DNA of 51,466 nucleotides from SZAS-3 sp964386785 (GTDB lineage: Bacteria > Chlamydiota > Chlamydiia > Chlamydiales > JAAKFR01): positions 1 through 51,466 of the forward strand of contig CAYLUD010000003.1 in NCBI GenBank assembly GCA_964386785.1, written 5' to 3'. Numbering within the stretch: position 1 is the first letter of the stretch; every line of letters begins with the position of its first letter. A model generated the notes under the pieces. That model had not been told where the DNA came from. It saw nothing but the letters and a program-made list of their open reading frames with translations, and ran no database searches. Positions 41,476-50,768 of the stretch are shown here, piece after piece. A program made the translations under genes and the position numbers.

Positions 41476-42978
41476 TTAATAAGATTTTGCCAACAGAACG
41501 TCCAGAGTCGCAGGGCGGCCTGTAATGATACAACGTCCTGATGTGCCACTTTGTTCCAAAGGAATGCAGCGAATTGCTATTTTCAATGGTTCTAACAAAT
41601 CTTCAGTAGTAGGATCGCCGCACCATTTCGCTCGAACAAATCCTTCACTTGATTGAAAAAAGTTGGCAAGATCCTCCCAAGTGGACAGATTCGTTTGCGT
41701 CAGTCGCGCACGATAGGCGCACGCTTGCTGATAATACTGGATTTGGATTGCATCCAAGGTTTCGGGTATCCATTGTGCGAGTATTTCTTGACGAATGGAA
41801 TGGCGCTCTTTTGGAGGTTGATCCCGACGGTACACCATGACAGATCCTTGTTCTATATCACGAGGCCCTACTTCCATGCGTAGTGGTACGCCCTTCTTGA
41901 CCCATTCCCAGCTTTTTTCTCCACCTCTCTTGTCTCTGCGATCTACAAATACAGTAAGAGGAACACCTCGATATGATACGGAACGTAGTTCGTTTGCCAA
42001 TCGATCGACCGCGTGTAATACATCTGCTTCGAGATCTGGCTTTGGAATCACAGGAAGAATTACGACATGGTAGGGGGTTAATCGCGGAGGCAAGCGTAGC
42101 CCATCGTCATCCCCATGGCACATAATCAAAGCGCCGATCAGTCGTGTTGTAATGCCCCAGGATGTGGTATAAGCCAGTTCTCGTTGTTCTTGTTTGTTGC
42201 TGAAATAAATTCCTGATGCTTGTGCAAAATTTTGTCCTAAATAATGAGAAGTGCAGGATTGCAAGGCCTTGCCATCTTGCATCATGGTTTCTAACGTAAA
42301 AGTGTTGACAGCTCCAGGGAATCGTTCACCTGGAGATTTTTCTCCAGCAATGGTGGGGATGGCTAACATGCCTTCCATAAAATCTTGATAGACTTGCAAC
42401 ATGGTTCGCGTTTCCGACAATGCTTCCTCGGAGGTTGCATGTGCTGTATGTCCTTCTTGCCAAAGAAACTCGGTAGTGCGTAGAAAAACGCGAGGCCTCA
42501 TTTCCCAGCGCATTACATTGGCCCACTGGTTAATCAAAAGAGGAAGGTCTCGATAGGATTGAATCCATCTAGAGAAGGCTTCGCCAATGATCGTTTCTGA
42601 AGTAGGACGAATAATTAAGGGTTCTTCCAAGGGGCCAGAAGGTACAAGCTTCCCATTTTTTTCTTCTAGACGATGATGGGTTACGACTGCGCATTCTTTG
42701 GCAAAACCTTCCACATGGGTAGCTTCTTGTTGAAGAAAGCTTAAGGGAATAAGAAGGGGGAAGTAAGCATTTAGGTGACCTGTTGCTTTAATGCGGGTAT
42801 CTAGCTCTTTTTGCATGGCTTCCCAGATTGCGTAACCCCAAGGTTTGATGGTCATGCAGCCGCGGACAGGTGCATTTTCGGCCATATCTGCCTGTTTCAC
42901 GACTTGCTGGTACCATTCCGCAAAATCATCGGCTCGTTTTGGGGTAATCGCAGACTCGGAACTTCGAGAAGAAGACAT
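41476..42978 (-). CDS. proS: Prolyl-tRNA synthetase, archaeal/eukaryotic type (ProS type 3)
   Basis: 500 residues from ATG 42978. Class II motifs: motif 2 region FLRTTEFLWQEGHTAHAT, motif 1 region RGCMTIKPWGYAIWEAMQKELD, and PTSETIIGEAFSRWIQSYRDLPLLINQWANVMRWE for the proline pocket. The absence of the bacterial INS editing insertion, the linker after ALQSCTSHYLGQNFAQASGI, the anticodon-binding domain (HVVILPVIP) and the C-terminal domain ending KSY with a terminal Tyr are hallmarks of the archaeal/eukaryotic-type enzyme. The zinc-site cysteines of that C-terminal domain are only partly kept (WCG and RCI present; CE lacking). Chlamydia trachomatis uses the bacterial type as far as I recall. 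The start has no good Shine-Dalgarno site; TTG 43014 is the alternative. Confidence 0.9.
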   Translation of the reverse strand: MSSSRSSESAITPKRADDFAEWYQQVVKQADMAENAPVRGCMTIKPWGYAIWEAMQKELDTRIKATGHLNAYFPLLIPLSFLQQEATHVEGFAKECAVVTHHRLEEKNGKLVPSGPLEEPLIIRPTSETIIGEAFSRWIQSYRDLPLLINQWANVMRWEMRPRVFLRTTEFLWQEGHTAHATSEEALSETRTMLQVYQDFMEGMLAIPTIAGEKSPGERFPGAVNTFTLETMMQDGKALQSCTSHYLGQNFAQASGIYFSNKQEQRELAYTTSWGITTRLIGALIMCHGDDDGLRLPPRLTPYHVVILPVIPKPDLEADVLHAVDRLANELRSVSYRGVPLTVFVDRRDKRGGEKSWEWVKKGVPLRMEVGPRDIEQGSVMVYRRDQPPKERHSIRQEILAQWIPETLDAIQIQYYQQACAYRARLTQTNLSTWEDLANFFQSSEGFVRAKWCGDPTTEDLLEPLKIAIRCIPLEQSGTSGRCIITGRPATLDVLLAKSY

Positions 42979-43065
42979 AGGTGATAGTTTCAGATCCGTC
43001 CGACTATTTTGCAACGTATATTTGATCTATCTATTCCATACTATGAGAAATGCATCTCAAATGAA

Positions 43066-44307
43066 TTATATAGGCTGCAATCCCCACGTTTTATTTACGT
43101 TCGCTAGGAGCTTCCAGAGAGCCTGATAAACGGGTGGATCGTGTATTGCCTTATTGTAGTCTACGGAGTGCTGCCCACCATTCGAATCTGATAGCTTGAG
43201 AAGGTCATGAGTATAGTCAGAATCGTTCTGGCGAGCCTGGATCAACATGTCGCCAAATTCCGTAGGCATCATGGCATCAGACTCTCCCTGGATTACTAGG
43301 AGATTACCCGTGGTGTCCTTCACTTTCTGTAGATTATTGAATCCATCGGGTTGGATCTCTTGAGCATCGAGAATGGTCGTATGAGCAGGATATGGGATTT
43401 GCTGATAAGAAGACTGCATGAAAGATTCTAGCGTGGTTCGTGAGAATATCCCTCCCAAGAAATGAGAAGCAACGGCGCCTGCCGAAGTGAACGTATGATC
43501 TAGAATCAGATGTTGGACCCCATAAAAACGAGCGAGTGCGCATGCATAGGCTCCCCCCAAAGAGAACCCGTGTGCTACGACATGTTCTTTTGGAACCCCT
43601 TTATCTAGAACAAAGGATAACGCTGCCTCTGCGTCTAGGTAGGCTTCTACTTCTTGGTTAGGACCTCCAAATTTTCCCTCACTTAATCCATACCCACGGT
43701 ACTCTGTAATGCATACGTTGCACCCCCATCTTTTATAAGCTTGTACCAGGGAAATCAGTGCAATAGAGCAAGCATTATTGCCATTAAATAATAAAATAGT
43801 CGGAGCTTGGGTCACGTCATGGGCTTGGTACCAGTAATGGTATAACTGCACCCTATCACGGGTCATGGATGTGTTGGCAATATCCTCATTCTGCAACCCT
43901 GGAAATTCCTTCTGTGACCTCAACCACTTATTGAGGTCAAGAAAGGTATCTTCCCATTTTTTAGAGAGTGGTTCTGTATTACTTCGCCCACATCCAGGAT
44001 GCACCAGCTGTCGAGCAATCTGCTGTGCACTCTGTCGGGGTATTCCTCGACAGACTTGTATCGTGAAGAGTAGAGCGCATCCAACTCCGATACCGCTAGA
44101 AACCAGCAGCCCTAGAGATACAGAGCATGTGCCAGTCATCTGCACCATACGACCCACAGGGGCTGCTGCATACCGAATAATCGCCGGAGCTACTCCAATA
44201 AAAAATAGAGCAGCTACCAGTGTGATGAGCAATTCCAGGTGAGGGTGGTTAAGCTCTTGGGTAGCCTTGGCGGGAGTATGAACAACAGAGGTTGCAGAAT
44301 TTGCCAT
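43066..44307 (-). CDS. Membrane-anchored alpha/beta-hydrolase
   Basis: 413 residues. Two membrane helices near the N-terminus (about 25-48 and 60-83) precede an alpha/beta-hydrolase domain from about 150: YRGYGLSEGKFG (oxyanion-side loop), GFSLGGAYA with nucleophile Ser249, IQGESDAMMP with Asp344, and GGQHSVDY with His380, so the catalytic triad looks complete. The plan resembles Bem46-type serine hydrolases of the cytoplasmic-membrane face. Substrate unknown; an esterase or lipase role is reasonable. CAGGAG lies 8 bases before ATG 44307. It is divergent from the CocE-family gene. Confidence 0.8.
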   Translation of the reverse strand: MANSATSVVHTPAKATQELNHPHLELLITLVAALFFIGVAPAIIRYAAAPVGRMVQMTGTCSVSLGLLVSSGIGVGCALLFTIQVCRGIPRQSAQQIARQLVHPGCGRSNTEPLSKKWEDTFLDLNKWLRSQKEFPGLQNEDIANTSMTRDRVQLYHYWYQAHDVTQAPTILLFNGNNACSIALISLVQAYKRWGCNVCITEYRGYGLSEGKFGGPNQEVEAYLDAEAALSFVLDKGVPKEHVVAHGFSLGGAYACALARFYGVQHLILDHTFTSAGAVASHFLGGIFSRTTLESFMQSSYQQIPYPAHTTILDAQEIQPDGFNNLQKVKDTTGNLLVIQGESDAMMPTEFGDMLIQARQNDSDYTHDLLKLSDSNGGQHSVDYNKAIHDPPVYQALWKLLANVNKTWGLQPI

Positions 44308-44597
44308 ACTAAACTCCTGATTTATTTTTTTGTAATATTTGTAATAGAGTAATAACTATTTTACCACAAAAAGAATTTATATTAAGTTTTATTTATTAAA
44401 ATAATTACATACATGCTGTAATCAGCAAGATGAGCCACTGCATGGGAAAGAGTTCTAAAGAGAGCTAGAATGGTTGAGCTGTCAGCTGCAGTTACCCTAA
44501 GGGAAGGCCTCACATTCCTTGTAAAGGTGATCGGTAGTTGTGAACCGTACTATGTTACCCATGCCCATACGACCATTTTGCAATTTTCTCTGTAAGC
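44308..44597. promoter_or_regulatory. 290-base divergent promoter region between two hydrolase genes
   Basis: The left 100 bases are AT-rich and should carry the promoter of the 44307 gene; a loose TTGTGG-17-TATTAC pair reads towards it on the minus strand. A short inverted repeat AGCTG-T-CAGCT lies near 44480. No gene is visible, and I cannot name a promoter for the right-hand gene. Confidence 0.35.
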
Positions 44598-46382
44598 ATG
44601 TGTACAAAAAATTTTATTTACTGCAACCTGGAAGAAGTGAGCCTTTGGGAACCCAAAGAACAGTTCGGTGATCTTCAGTATGCTGGAGATTGGCATCCCC
44701 ACCCCTCCCCTCAACCAACCCCTGGATCTCTCGCTGTAGCGACCGATGTGAGGATTCCTCTATCTGATGGGATCACGTTAAGTTGTGATATTCTTCGACC
44801 TCAGATACATGAGCCTATACCTGCATTGATTTCGTGGTCTCCTTATGGAAGAAATCTGGCCTTCTCGGGTATCCCCTCATTCAAGAATGAATGCGGGGTA
44901 GGGGTCGCGAGATTTGGGTATGCCCATGTTGTAATCAATAAAAGAGGAACACACCTTTCTGACGGAACGATCGATATCTGGTTTTCCCCTCAAGAAAGAA
45001 AAGATCTTGTAGAGGCCATTGCATGGGTGGCACAACAACCTTGGTGTAATGGCCAGATCGGCATGATCGGAGTCTCCTACTTTTCTATGAGTCAGCTGAT
45101 CGCAGCGGCCGAACACCCCCCTGCACTCAAAGCCCTTTTTGTATATGACTTCTCCACAGACATCCATCGGCATATCTTCTACTATGGAGGGGATGTCAAT
45201 TCGACGTTCCTGAATTTATATGCTGCAACAGCACGCGGACATGCAAAAACGACACTCTCTTACCGCATACAATGCCTATTACGATACCTATTCCAATATC
45301 GATGGCTCGTCAAACGAGTGCCCACGTTACTCCGCACTATGGCAGGCCATCTTGTGCGTAGAATTCATACCCCCCCTGTGTTCCTTCGACTCTATCGAGA
45401 GTGCTTAGCACATCGCTATGACCATGACCATTTTTATTCTCGCCTGATCTCCATACAAGATGTGGAACAGATTTCCTTACCGATTTGTATTGGGGCTACT
45501 CCTTCTTCGATCTCCTTACATCAATTCGGTAGTTATGATCTGTGGCATCGCGCTTCATCTACCCAAAAATACCTCTTTATTGGCCCTAGGGATGATATAC
45601 GTCCCTGGTCATCCTTTCACTATGAAGCCTTTTCATGGTATGACTTTCAACTGAAAGGGATTGAGAATGGATACCGATCTCTACCCCGAGTGCGTTACTG
45701 GGTAGAAGGACAAAATACATGGGAATCAGCCGAGGATTGGCCCCTTCCTCAGGCTCAGAAGGTATCTCTTTTTCTCTACCCTCGATCCAAGGAAGCGTCT
45801 GCTGCGCAGGGGCTTAGTACAGAACCCCAGGGAGGAGATCCTCTATCCTATTTTGCCATTCCCACTGGATTCGACCCTCCGAGAGATTGTGAAACAGTCA
45901 TTCCTGAGGTTCTCTCCTATCGCACAGACCCTCGGACGACTCCTTGGAAAATTGTCGGGCCAGTGCATCTACACCTCAAGATCTCTTCCAATGCTCTGGA
46001 TACATTTTTGATTGCCAGAATTTCCGATCTCGCTCCGGATGGATCTATCCAAAAATTGTCCTTTGGATGCCTCTTAGCTTCTTCTCGTAAGATCAATGGT
46101 CAACACAGTACACCCACAGAAATTGTGCACGATACCTATCCCCCAGAGCCCCTTATTCCTTATCAGCCCGTGACGCTAGCTTGGAGTCTGACTCCTCTCC
46201 TCCATGTATTTCGCCCTGGACATTCTCTGATACTCGATGTGGCATCTAGGTCCGATCGGGCAGGCTTCAATGCAGATGAGCCTTATGTCTATTTCCAACG
46301 CTGCACCCCTCCCTACGCTGCGGTGAATACCGTATACCATGATGCGGACAGTTTCTTAATGCTGGATCAAATATCTAACTAA
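44598..46382 (+). CDS. CocE/NonD-family (X-Pro dipeptidyl-peptidase S15-like) hydrolase
   Basis: 594 residues without a signal peptide. The N-terminal alpha/beta-hydrolase domain has VRIPLSDGITLSCDILRP and GQIGMIGVSYFSMSQL with nucleophile Ser160; INKRGTHLSDG is the usual D-x-RG-x-x-x-SEG loop in altered form. After it come ISLPICIGATPSS, LFIGPRDDIRPW and QLKGIENGYRSLPRVRYWV, which align with a CocE-related subgroup, then a C-terminal beta-sandwich (about 400-594, LTLAWSLTP-like LAWSLTPLLHVFRPGHSL). In classical CocE the Asp (GWYD) and His (GPWxH) stand at the places where this protein has ATPSS and PRDD, so the triad is not obviously intact. Hydrolysis of acyl or amide bonds is the family role; the substrate is unknown. 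Confidence 0.75.
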   Translation: MCTKNFIYCNLEEVSLWEPKEQFGDLQYAGDWHPHPSPQPTPGSLAVATDVRIPLSDGITLSCDILRPQIHEPIPALISWSPYGRNLAFSGIPSFKNECGVGVARFGYAHVVINKRGTHLSDGTIDIWFSPQERKDLVEAIAWVAQQPWCNGQIGMIGVSYFSMSQLIAAAEHPPALKALFVYDFSTDIHRHIFYYGGDVNSTFLNLYAATARGHAKTTLSYRIQCLLRYLFQYRWLVKRVPTLLRTMAGHLVRRIHTPPVFLRLYRECLAHRYDHDHFYSRLISIQDVEQISLPICIGATPSSISLHQFGSYDLWHRASSTQKYLFIGPRDDIRPWSSFHYEAFSWYDFQLKGIENGYRSLPRVRYWVEGQNTWESAEDWPLPQAQKVSLFLYPRSKEASAAQGLSTEPQGGDPLSYFAIPTGFDPPRDCETVIPEVLSYRTDPRTTPWKIVGPVHLHLKISSNALDTFLIARISDLAPDGSIQKLSFGCLLASSRKINGQHSTPTEIVHDTYPPEPLIPYQPVTLAWSLTPLLHVFRPGHSLILDVASRSDRAGFNADEPYVYFQRCTPPYAAVNTVYHDADSFLMLDQISN

Positions 46383-46442
46383 ATTTCTGTAGCAAAGAGA
46401 AAATATATAGAAATACAAGTAAAAAATAGCGACTCCTATGTC

Positions 46443-49103
46443 CTAAGATATTTTTTTTGTGCAGGCTCTTTCTAAGGAGATCAAGGGGAGAATGAGAGCC
46501 CCAATAAGTAAGGAAAGGCCCCAGAAAGAGAGGGGGAGGGGAGCAGATTGGAAGATCAGTTGCATGGGAGGCAGGTAGACAAAGGCCCATTGTAAGAGTA
46601 GCACAGAGAGGATGCCGATCCATAGGGAGGGGTTGGAAGTCCATTGCAGGGCCCAGATCGATCCCTTTAAAGAACGGCAGCTTAATAAATAGAAGATTTG
46701 AAAAAAGACGATGGTGGTGACAGCCCCTGTTTGACCAATCCGAATGGCGATCTCTTCAGATCCCCACGATAAGGAGGTATGATAACACCAGAAAAACATC
46801 GCGATGGTCAACAAGGCCATTGTGATAGATACAACAAGAATCCGTAATAAGACCATCCAAGAGAACAGAGGAGTGTGGTTGCGAGCAGGAGCTCGTTGCT
46901 GGATGTCTGGCTCTGGTACCTCGCATGCAAGAGGCAAAGAAAGAGCGATCGCGACAATCAGATTGACCCAAAGAATCTGAATAGGAAGGATTGGATGCAC
47001 AAATACATGTTGTGTTACAGGAAAAATCAAGACAGATAGAAAAACGACTAGGGCCTGACCTATACTGGTAGGAAAGGTAAAGAGGCAGGCTTTAATCAGA
47101 TTGTCATAGACGCGCCGCCCCTCCCACACTGCAGCTGCAATGCTACCAAAATGATCGTTTGTTAGAATCATGCCGGCTGCTTCCTGAGCTACTGCTGTGC
47201 CCTTTTTCCCCATGGCAATTCCAATATCAGCCTGTTTGAGGGCTGGACCGTCATTGACCCCATCACCTGTCATCGCTACGATATGTCCTAGTTTTTGTAA
47301 TATAGACACTAATTTCAATTTATGTGCCGGTACGGTTCTTGCAAATAGATGATGTTGTACCGCTACCTTCTTCCACTCTTCTTCTGTCAGCTGATCGAGA
47401 TCTGTACCTGTGAGTACAGGACATGGTTGCACGATGCCTAACTCGCGCCCAATCCGTTCTGCAGTCAAGGGGTGGTCTCCCGTGATCATTTTGACTGCAA
47501 TACCACTAGCACGACAGGCTTCAAGAGCAGGAAAGACATCCTGTCGTGGGGGGTCATACATCGCAATACAACCCAAACACTCTAGGTTCCCGACCGCATG
47601 GAGGTCTTCAGGGGGTGTTGTACAGGTCGCACACGCTACGACGAGGACACGCATCCCTTCCTGGGCATAGACAATTGCCTTTTCCTCAGTCGACTGTTTA
47701 TGTGTGGGAGCACAACGAGAAAGGACGTCTTCAGGGGCTCCTTTGATCCACACACAGTACCCATCTTGGGTACGATGTAAAGAGGCCATACTCCGCGTTT
47801 GTGCATCAAAAGGGATGAAATCAATACGCTCAGAAGCCTCTCGAATTGCAATAGGGTCTAGATTGCATTTTTTTGCAGCAATCAGCAAAGCAAGCTCTGT
47901 TGGGTCACCCACAGGATGAACAGCGTTCGATGAGGGGAGAGAAGCGTCACTGCATAAGACACAGCCTTCCAACAAACGTAGCACAGGCTGGTGGGCAGAC
48001 TCGGCAGAATAGCTCACCTCACCCTGATAGGTACTCCCAATGCCAGTGACCGTAGCGTCCCCGTAGGGAGTCCATAGTTTTTGGACCGTCATTTCATTTT
48101 GAGTTAACGTTCCAGTTTTATCGGTACAAATTACGGAAGTGTGCCCTAACGCTTCTACTACAGCGGACTGTCGTACAATAGCCCCATGTTGAGCCATCCG
48201 TTTCAGAGCTAGCGCGGAAGCAATAGTAAGAATCGCAGGGAGCCCCTCTGGTATTGCTGCAACTGCTAATGCAATCGCAGCAAGAGCAGCATCAAATGGA
48301 GCATACCCTCGCCACACACCTATGAAAAATAGCAAGATGCCTAAAATAGAAATTCCTATGGTCATCCACAGGGCTATTTTTTGTAATGTTTTGGATAAGG
48401 GAGTGGGCGTAGGTGTAATCTCATCCATAGCTTGAGCAATTTGTCCAAATTGGGTCTCTGCTCCGACAGCCACGACGACACCCACCCCCATCCCTGCAGT
48501 GACGTAGGTGCCAGAATAGGCCATGCATTCTCGTTCTGCTAAGCTTGCCGATATCAATGCACAGGTTGCTGATTTTACCTTCGGTACGGACTCTCCTGTC
48601 AGGACTGCTTCATTGCACTGTAGATGTTTGGTAAAGAGTAGGCGAAGGTCGGCCGGAATTTTATCCCCTGCTTCCAATAGTATGATATCCCCAATCGTAA
48701 TGTCAGAGGAACGAACCATCATCGTGTTCCCTTGTCGTCGTACCCGTGTCGATTGAGGTGCCATGGCGGCTAGAGACCGCATCATATGATGTGCATGATA
48801 CTCTTGCACAAATCCAATGATGCTATTGAGGATGATGACGCTACATACCACAAGTGCATCAAGCCACTTGTGTAAAAGTAGCGCAAACAACGTAGCCGCC
48901 AAGAGTAGGTAGACAATAGGATTATGAAACTGACGCCAGATCAGATGCCAAATCGTAGTCGTTTGTGAACAAACAAAACGGTTTTTACCATGGACACGAA
49001 GGCGCTGCAGAACCTCGCCAGGAGATAAACCTGACTCGGAACTTTCTACCTGTTGTAGAACATCCTCTGGGCTCAATGCATGCCAGTCGATCTGTGCATT
49101 CAT
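46443..49103 (-). CDS. P-type cation-transporting ATPase, PacL/SERCA-like P2 family
   Basis: 886 residues. The N-terminal cation-ATPase domain, actuator TGES (169-172), M4 PEGLPA (285-290), phosphorylation DKTGT (Asp328), KGAPE in the nucleotide domain and TGDGVNDGPALKQADIGIAMG hinge are all intact, so it is an active P2-type pump. In M5 the SERCA residues Asn768/Glu771 are Ser680/Gln683, and in M6 Thr799/Asp800 are Val717/Ala718 (WVNLIVAIAL), so the calcium sites are largely gone; the ion is uncertain, and such sequences are often annotated only as cation-transporting. The ATG follows the exoD stop by 1 base, using GGGG inside the exoD end as its ribosome site. Confidence 0.85.
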   Translation of the reverse strand: MNAQIDWHALSPEDVLQQVESSESGLSPGEVLQRLRVHGKNRFVCSQTTTIWHLIWRQFHNPIVYLLLAATLFALLLHKWLDALVVCSVIILNSIIGFVQEYHAHHMMRSLAAMAPQSTRVRRQGNTMMVRSSDITIGDIILLEAGDKIPADLRLLFTKHLQCNEAVLTGESVPKVKSATCALISASLAERECMAYSGTYVTAGMGVGVVVAVGAETQFGQIAQAMDEITPTPTPLSKTLQKIALWMTIGISILGILLFFIGVWRGYAPFDAALAAIALAVAAIPEGLPAILTIASALALKRMAQHGAIVRQSAVVEALGHTSVICTDKTGTLTQNEMTVQKLWTPYGDATVTGIGSTYQGEVSYSAESAHQPVLRLLEGCVLCSDASLPSSNAVHPVGDPTELALLIAAKKCNLDPIAIREASERIDFIPFDAQTRSMASLHRTQDGYCVWIKGAPEDVLSRCAPTHKQSTEEKAIVYAQEGMRVLVVACATCTTPPEDLHAVGNLECLGCIAMYDPPRQDVFPALEACRASGIAVKMITGDHPLTAERIGRELGIVQPCPVLTGTDLDQLTEEEWKKVAVQHHLFARTVPAHKLKLVSILQKLGHIVAMTGDGVNDGPALKQADIGIAMGKKGTAVAQEAAGMILTNDHFGSIAAAVWEGRRVYDNLIKACLFTFPTSIGQALVVFLSVLIFPVTQHVFVHPILPIQILWVNLIVAIALSLPLACEVPEPDIQQRAPARNHTPLFSWMVLLRILVVSITMALLTIAMFFWCYHTSLSWGSEEIAIRIGQTGAVTTIVFFQIFYLLSCRSLKGSIWALQWTSNPSLWIGILSVLLLQWAFVYLPPMQLIFQSAPLPLSFWGLSLLIGALILPLISLERACTKKIS

Positions 49104-49104
49104 G

Positions 49105-49704
49105 TTAGAATCCCCATAATGCTTTTAAGCAGCAAACTAAGAGGATCAATCCTGTAAGTGTGGCTACGGTTAGAATATGACCAATACAAATCCAAATGCC
49201 ATCAGTTTTTAAACTGCCTAAACTTAAAAAAACAATCGCCCAAGCAGCAGGAAAATTGGACAATGGGATGGGGATAGGCAGTGCCAACACAAGCCCCATC
49301 AGGAGGATCGAAAGCCCTTCACAAAAGATGGCAACCCGAGAAGAAGATAGACAGAACCAACGAGGATGAACCCAACGATCTATCCTTTTCATCCAGGTCA
49401 TCAATTTTGTTGTTAACGTATGTAAGAAGGGTGTAGGGATGATCCGATTCAGAAGCCATTGTGGCATCCATAAAGGATGGTGAACCATGCGCCGTACTCC
49501 AAATAAGGCAACTAGACAACCAAAAGGTGTGGAAGAACCTGGGATTTGGAATGGTAGACAAAAAGGTAAACTAAGAAGAATAGCAAAAAGCAGCTGCCCT
49601 TTACCTCGAAGTAGGTGTAATAGATCACGTACACGTACCGTCTGTTCCTTGGGAATAGCTAATAATTGCTGTAAATTATCTTCTAAAGCAGTCTCACGTT
49701 CCAT
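49105..49704 (-). CDS. exoD: ExoD family membrane protein
   Basis: 199 residues from ATG 49704, two bases after the mcsB stop. The amino acid pattern LLRGKGQLLFAILLSLPFCLPFQIPGSSTPFGCLVALFGVRRM and the paired membrane helices (about 40-75, 125-150 and 160-198) match ExoD, a family named for an exopolysaccharide-related gene of Sinorhizobium whose biochemical role is unclear. In this arrangement it is sandwiched between mcsB and the P-type ATPase, all tightly packed, so it is cotranscribed with stress-related genes. Confidence 0.8.
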   Translation of the reverse strand: MERETALEDNLQQLLAIPKEQTVRVRDLLHLLRGKGQLLFAILLSLPFCLPFQIPGSSTPFGCLVALFGVRRMVHHPLWMPQWLLNRIIPTPFLHTLTTKLMTWMKRIDRWVHPRWFCLSSSRVAIFCEGLSILLMGLVLALPIPIPLSNFPAAWAIVFLSLGSLKTDGIWICIGHILTVATLTGLILLVCCLKALWGF

Positions 49705-49706
49705 AA

Positions 49707-50768
49707 TCAAAGCTGTAATTGTAACCCTTGAGCCATTTCATGTAAGTGCTCAGCTCTCTTTTTAGGGAGGTCTGGAATCGGCACAGGAGCAGCTAAAGAA
49801 TGGAGTAGGTGTGCCCTACGCGTAGAAAAAAATTCCTTAATTAAATGAATTTCAGGCGAACACGCAATCCATCCTAAGTCTACTCCTAGCTTAACAAGAG
49901 AAAGAGCATTCAGAGATTCGATCGTTTCTAACTGATACGAATGCGTCAGCAGGCCTAGCGCTCGAGTGATTTTATTTTTTAATGGTTCATTCCCTTCTTT
50001 GATAATTTTTTTTCGCGCTGCTGTTTCTAGCACGACGGTCTTGGTAGCCCACATTCTCATGCTAGTCAACAAATACTCTTCAGCTAGGCCCAATGCGCAG
50101 CGATTCCGCACGACTAGGATATCCCCAATCATTTCAGAGACATTGCCTTGCAAACCACATACCGCAACTTCGTCTTCCTGCTGCCTCTCTAATAAATCCC
50201 CTAATTCTCCAGAGTGGATAATCGCTGGAATATGGAGAAAGAGAGTCACAGAAAGAGCAGTCCCTGCATATTGTGGATTGGCAGTCAAGAATCCAAAACG
50301 GGGATGGAAAGCAAACTCCATTTTTTTGCTTAACTCTCCCTCAATTTTAGCTAAAATATTCCATTTGGCTTCCAACTCTTGTGCTGTATCAATCAACGTA
50401 ATTTGTAGGTGATCTTCCATATTCATCCGCACGAGCAGCTCACCAGTATCATCTAGAATGAACCCCCCGCCTGCTTGTGCAGGCTGAAACCCATCATAAG
50501 AAAGGAAATGTTCTAGGATGAGCTCTTTTTCAATGAAGTTAAGATCCGAGCTACGATACGATTTAGGATTTTTGAAATGGGATGAACTACGTACAGCCTC
50601 TTCAATCCAGCTAGATGCCTGTTTCTGTTTTTCGGAATCCAATACGCTTGGGAAGAGTAGCTTAGATAAATTTCTACGTAGCGTTAATGAGGAAGCAAGC
50701 CAGACGGGATGTCGATGAGCCTGCCATAGATCAGGAAAGGAGGGTAACGTGTAGGGACTAGGTTTCAT
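49707..50768 (-). CDS. mcsB: McsB-like protein arginine kinase homologue, key active-site residues altered
   Basis: 353 residues from ATG 50768. The length and order of elements follow the ATP:guanido phosphotransferase family, and the gene lies directly after mcsA. Motif checks against the well-known McsB pattern: SSRIRLARN is SSLTLRRN here (two nucleotide-binding Arg lost), the N-E-E-D-H segment is NMEDHLQ (Glu118-Asp119-His120 kept), the catalytic-loop CPTNxGTG is NPQYAGTA (Cys becomes Asn164), and RGxYGEGSEA is CGLQGNVSEM (Arg becomes Cys204, Glu becomes Asn209). It may be a pseudokinase or a diverged enzyme. The gene overlaps mcsA by 11 bases and has a GGGG ribosome site. No clpC or ctsR is in the window. 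Confidence 0.8.
   Translation of the reverse strand: MKPSPYTLPSFPDLWQAHRHPVWLASSLTLRRNLSKLLFPSVLDSEKQKQASSWIEEAVRSSSHFKNPKSYRSSDLNFIEKELILEHFLSYDGFQPAQAGGGFILDDTGELLVRMNMEDHLQITLIDTAQELEAKWNILAKIEGELSKKMEFAFHPRFGFLTANPQYAGTALSVTLFLHIPAIIHSGELGDLLERQQEDEVAVCGLQGNVSEMIGDILVVRNRCALGLAEEYLLTSMRMWATKTVVLETAARKKIIKEGNEPLKNKITRALGLLTHSYQLETIESLNALSLVKLGVDLGWIACSPEIHLIKEFFSTRRAHLLHSLAAPVPIPDLPKKRAEHLHEMAQGLQLQL

Noticed and set aside
43865..44242. 125-codon plus-strand frame opposite the membrane-anchored hydrolase
   Set aside because: Shadow of the hydrolase gene, whose triad and ribosome site are clear.
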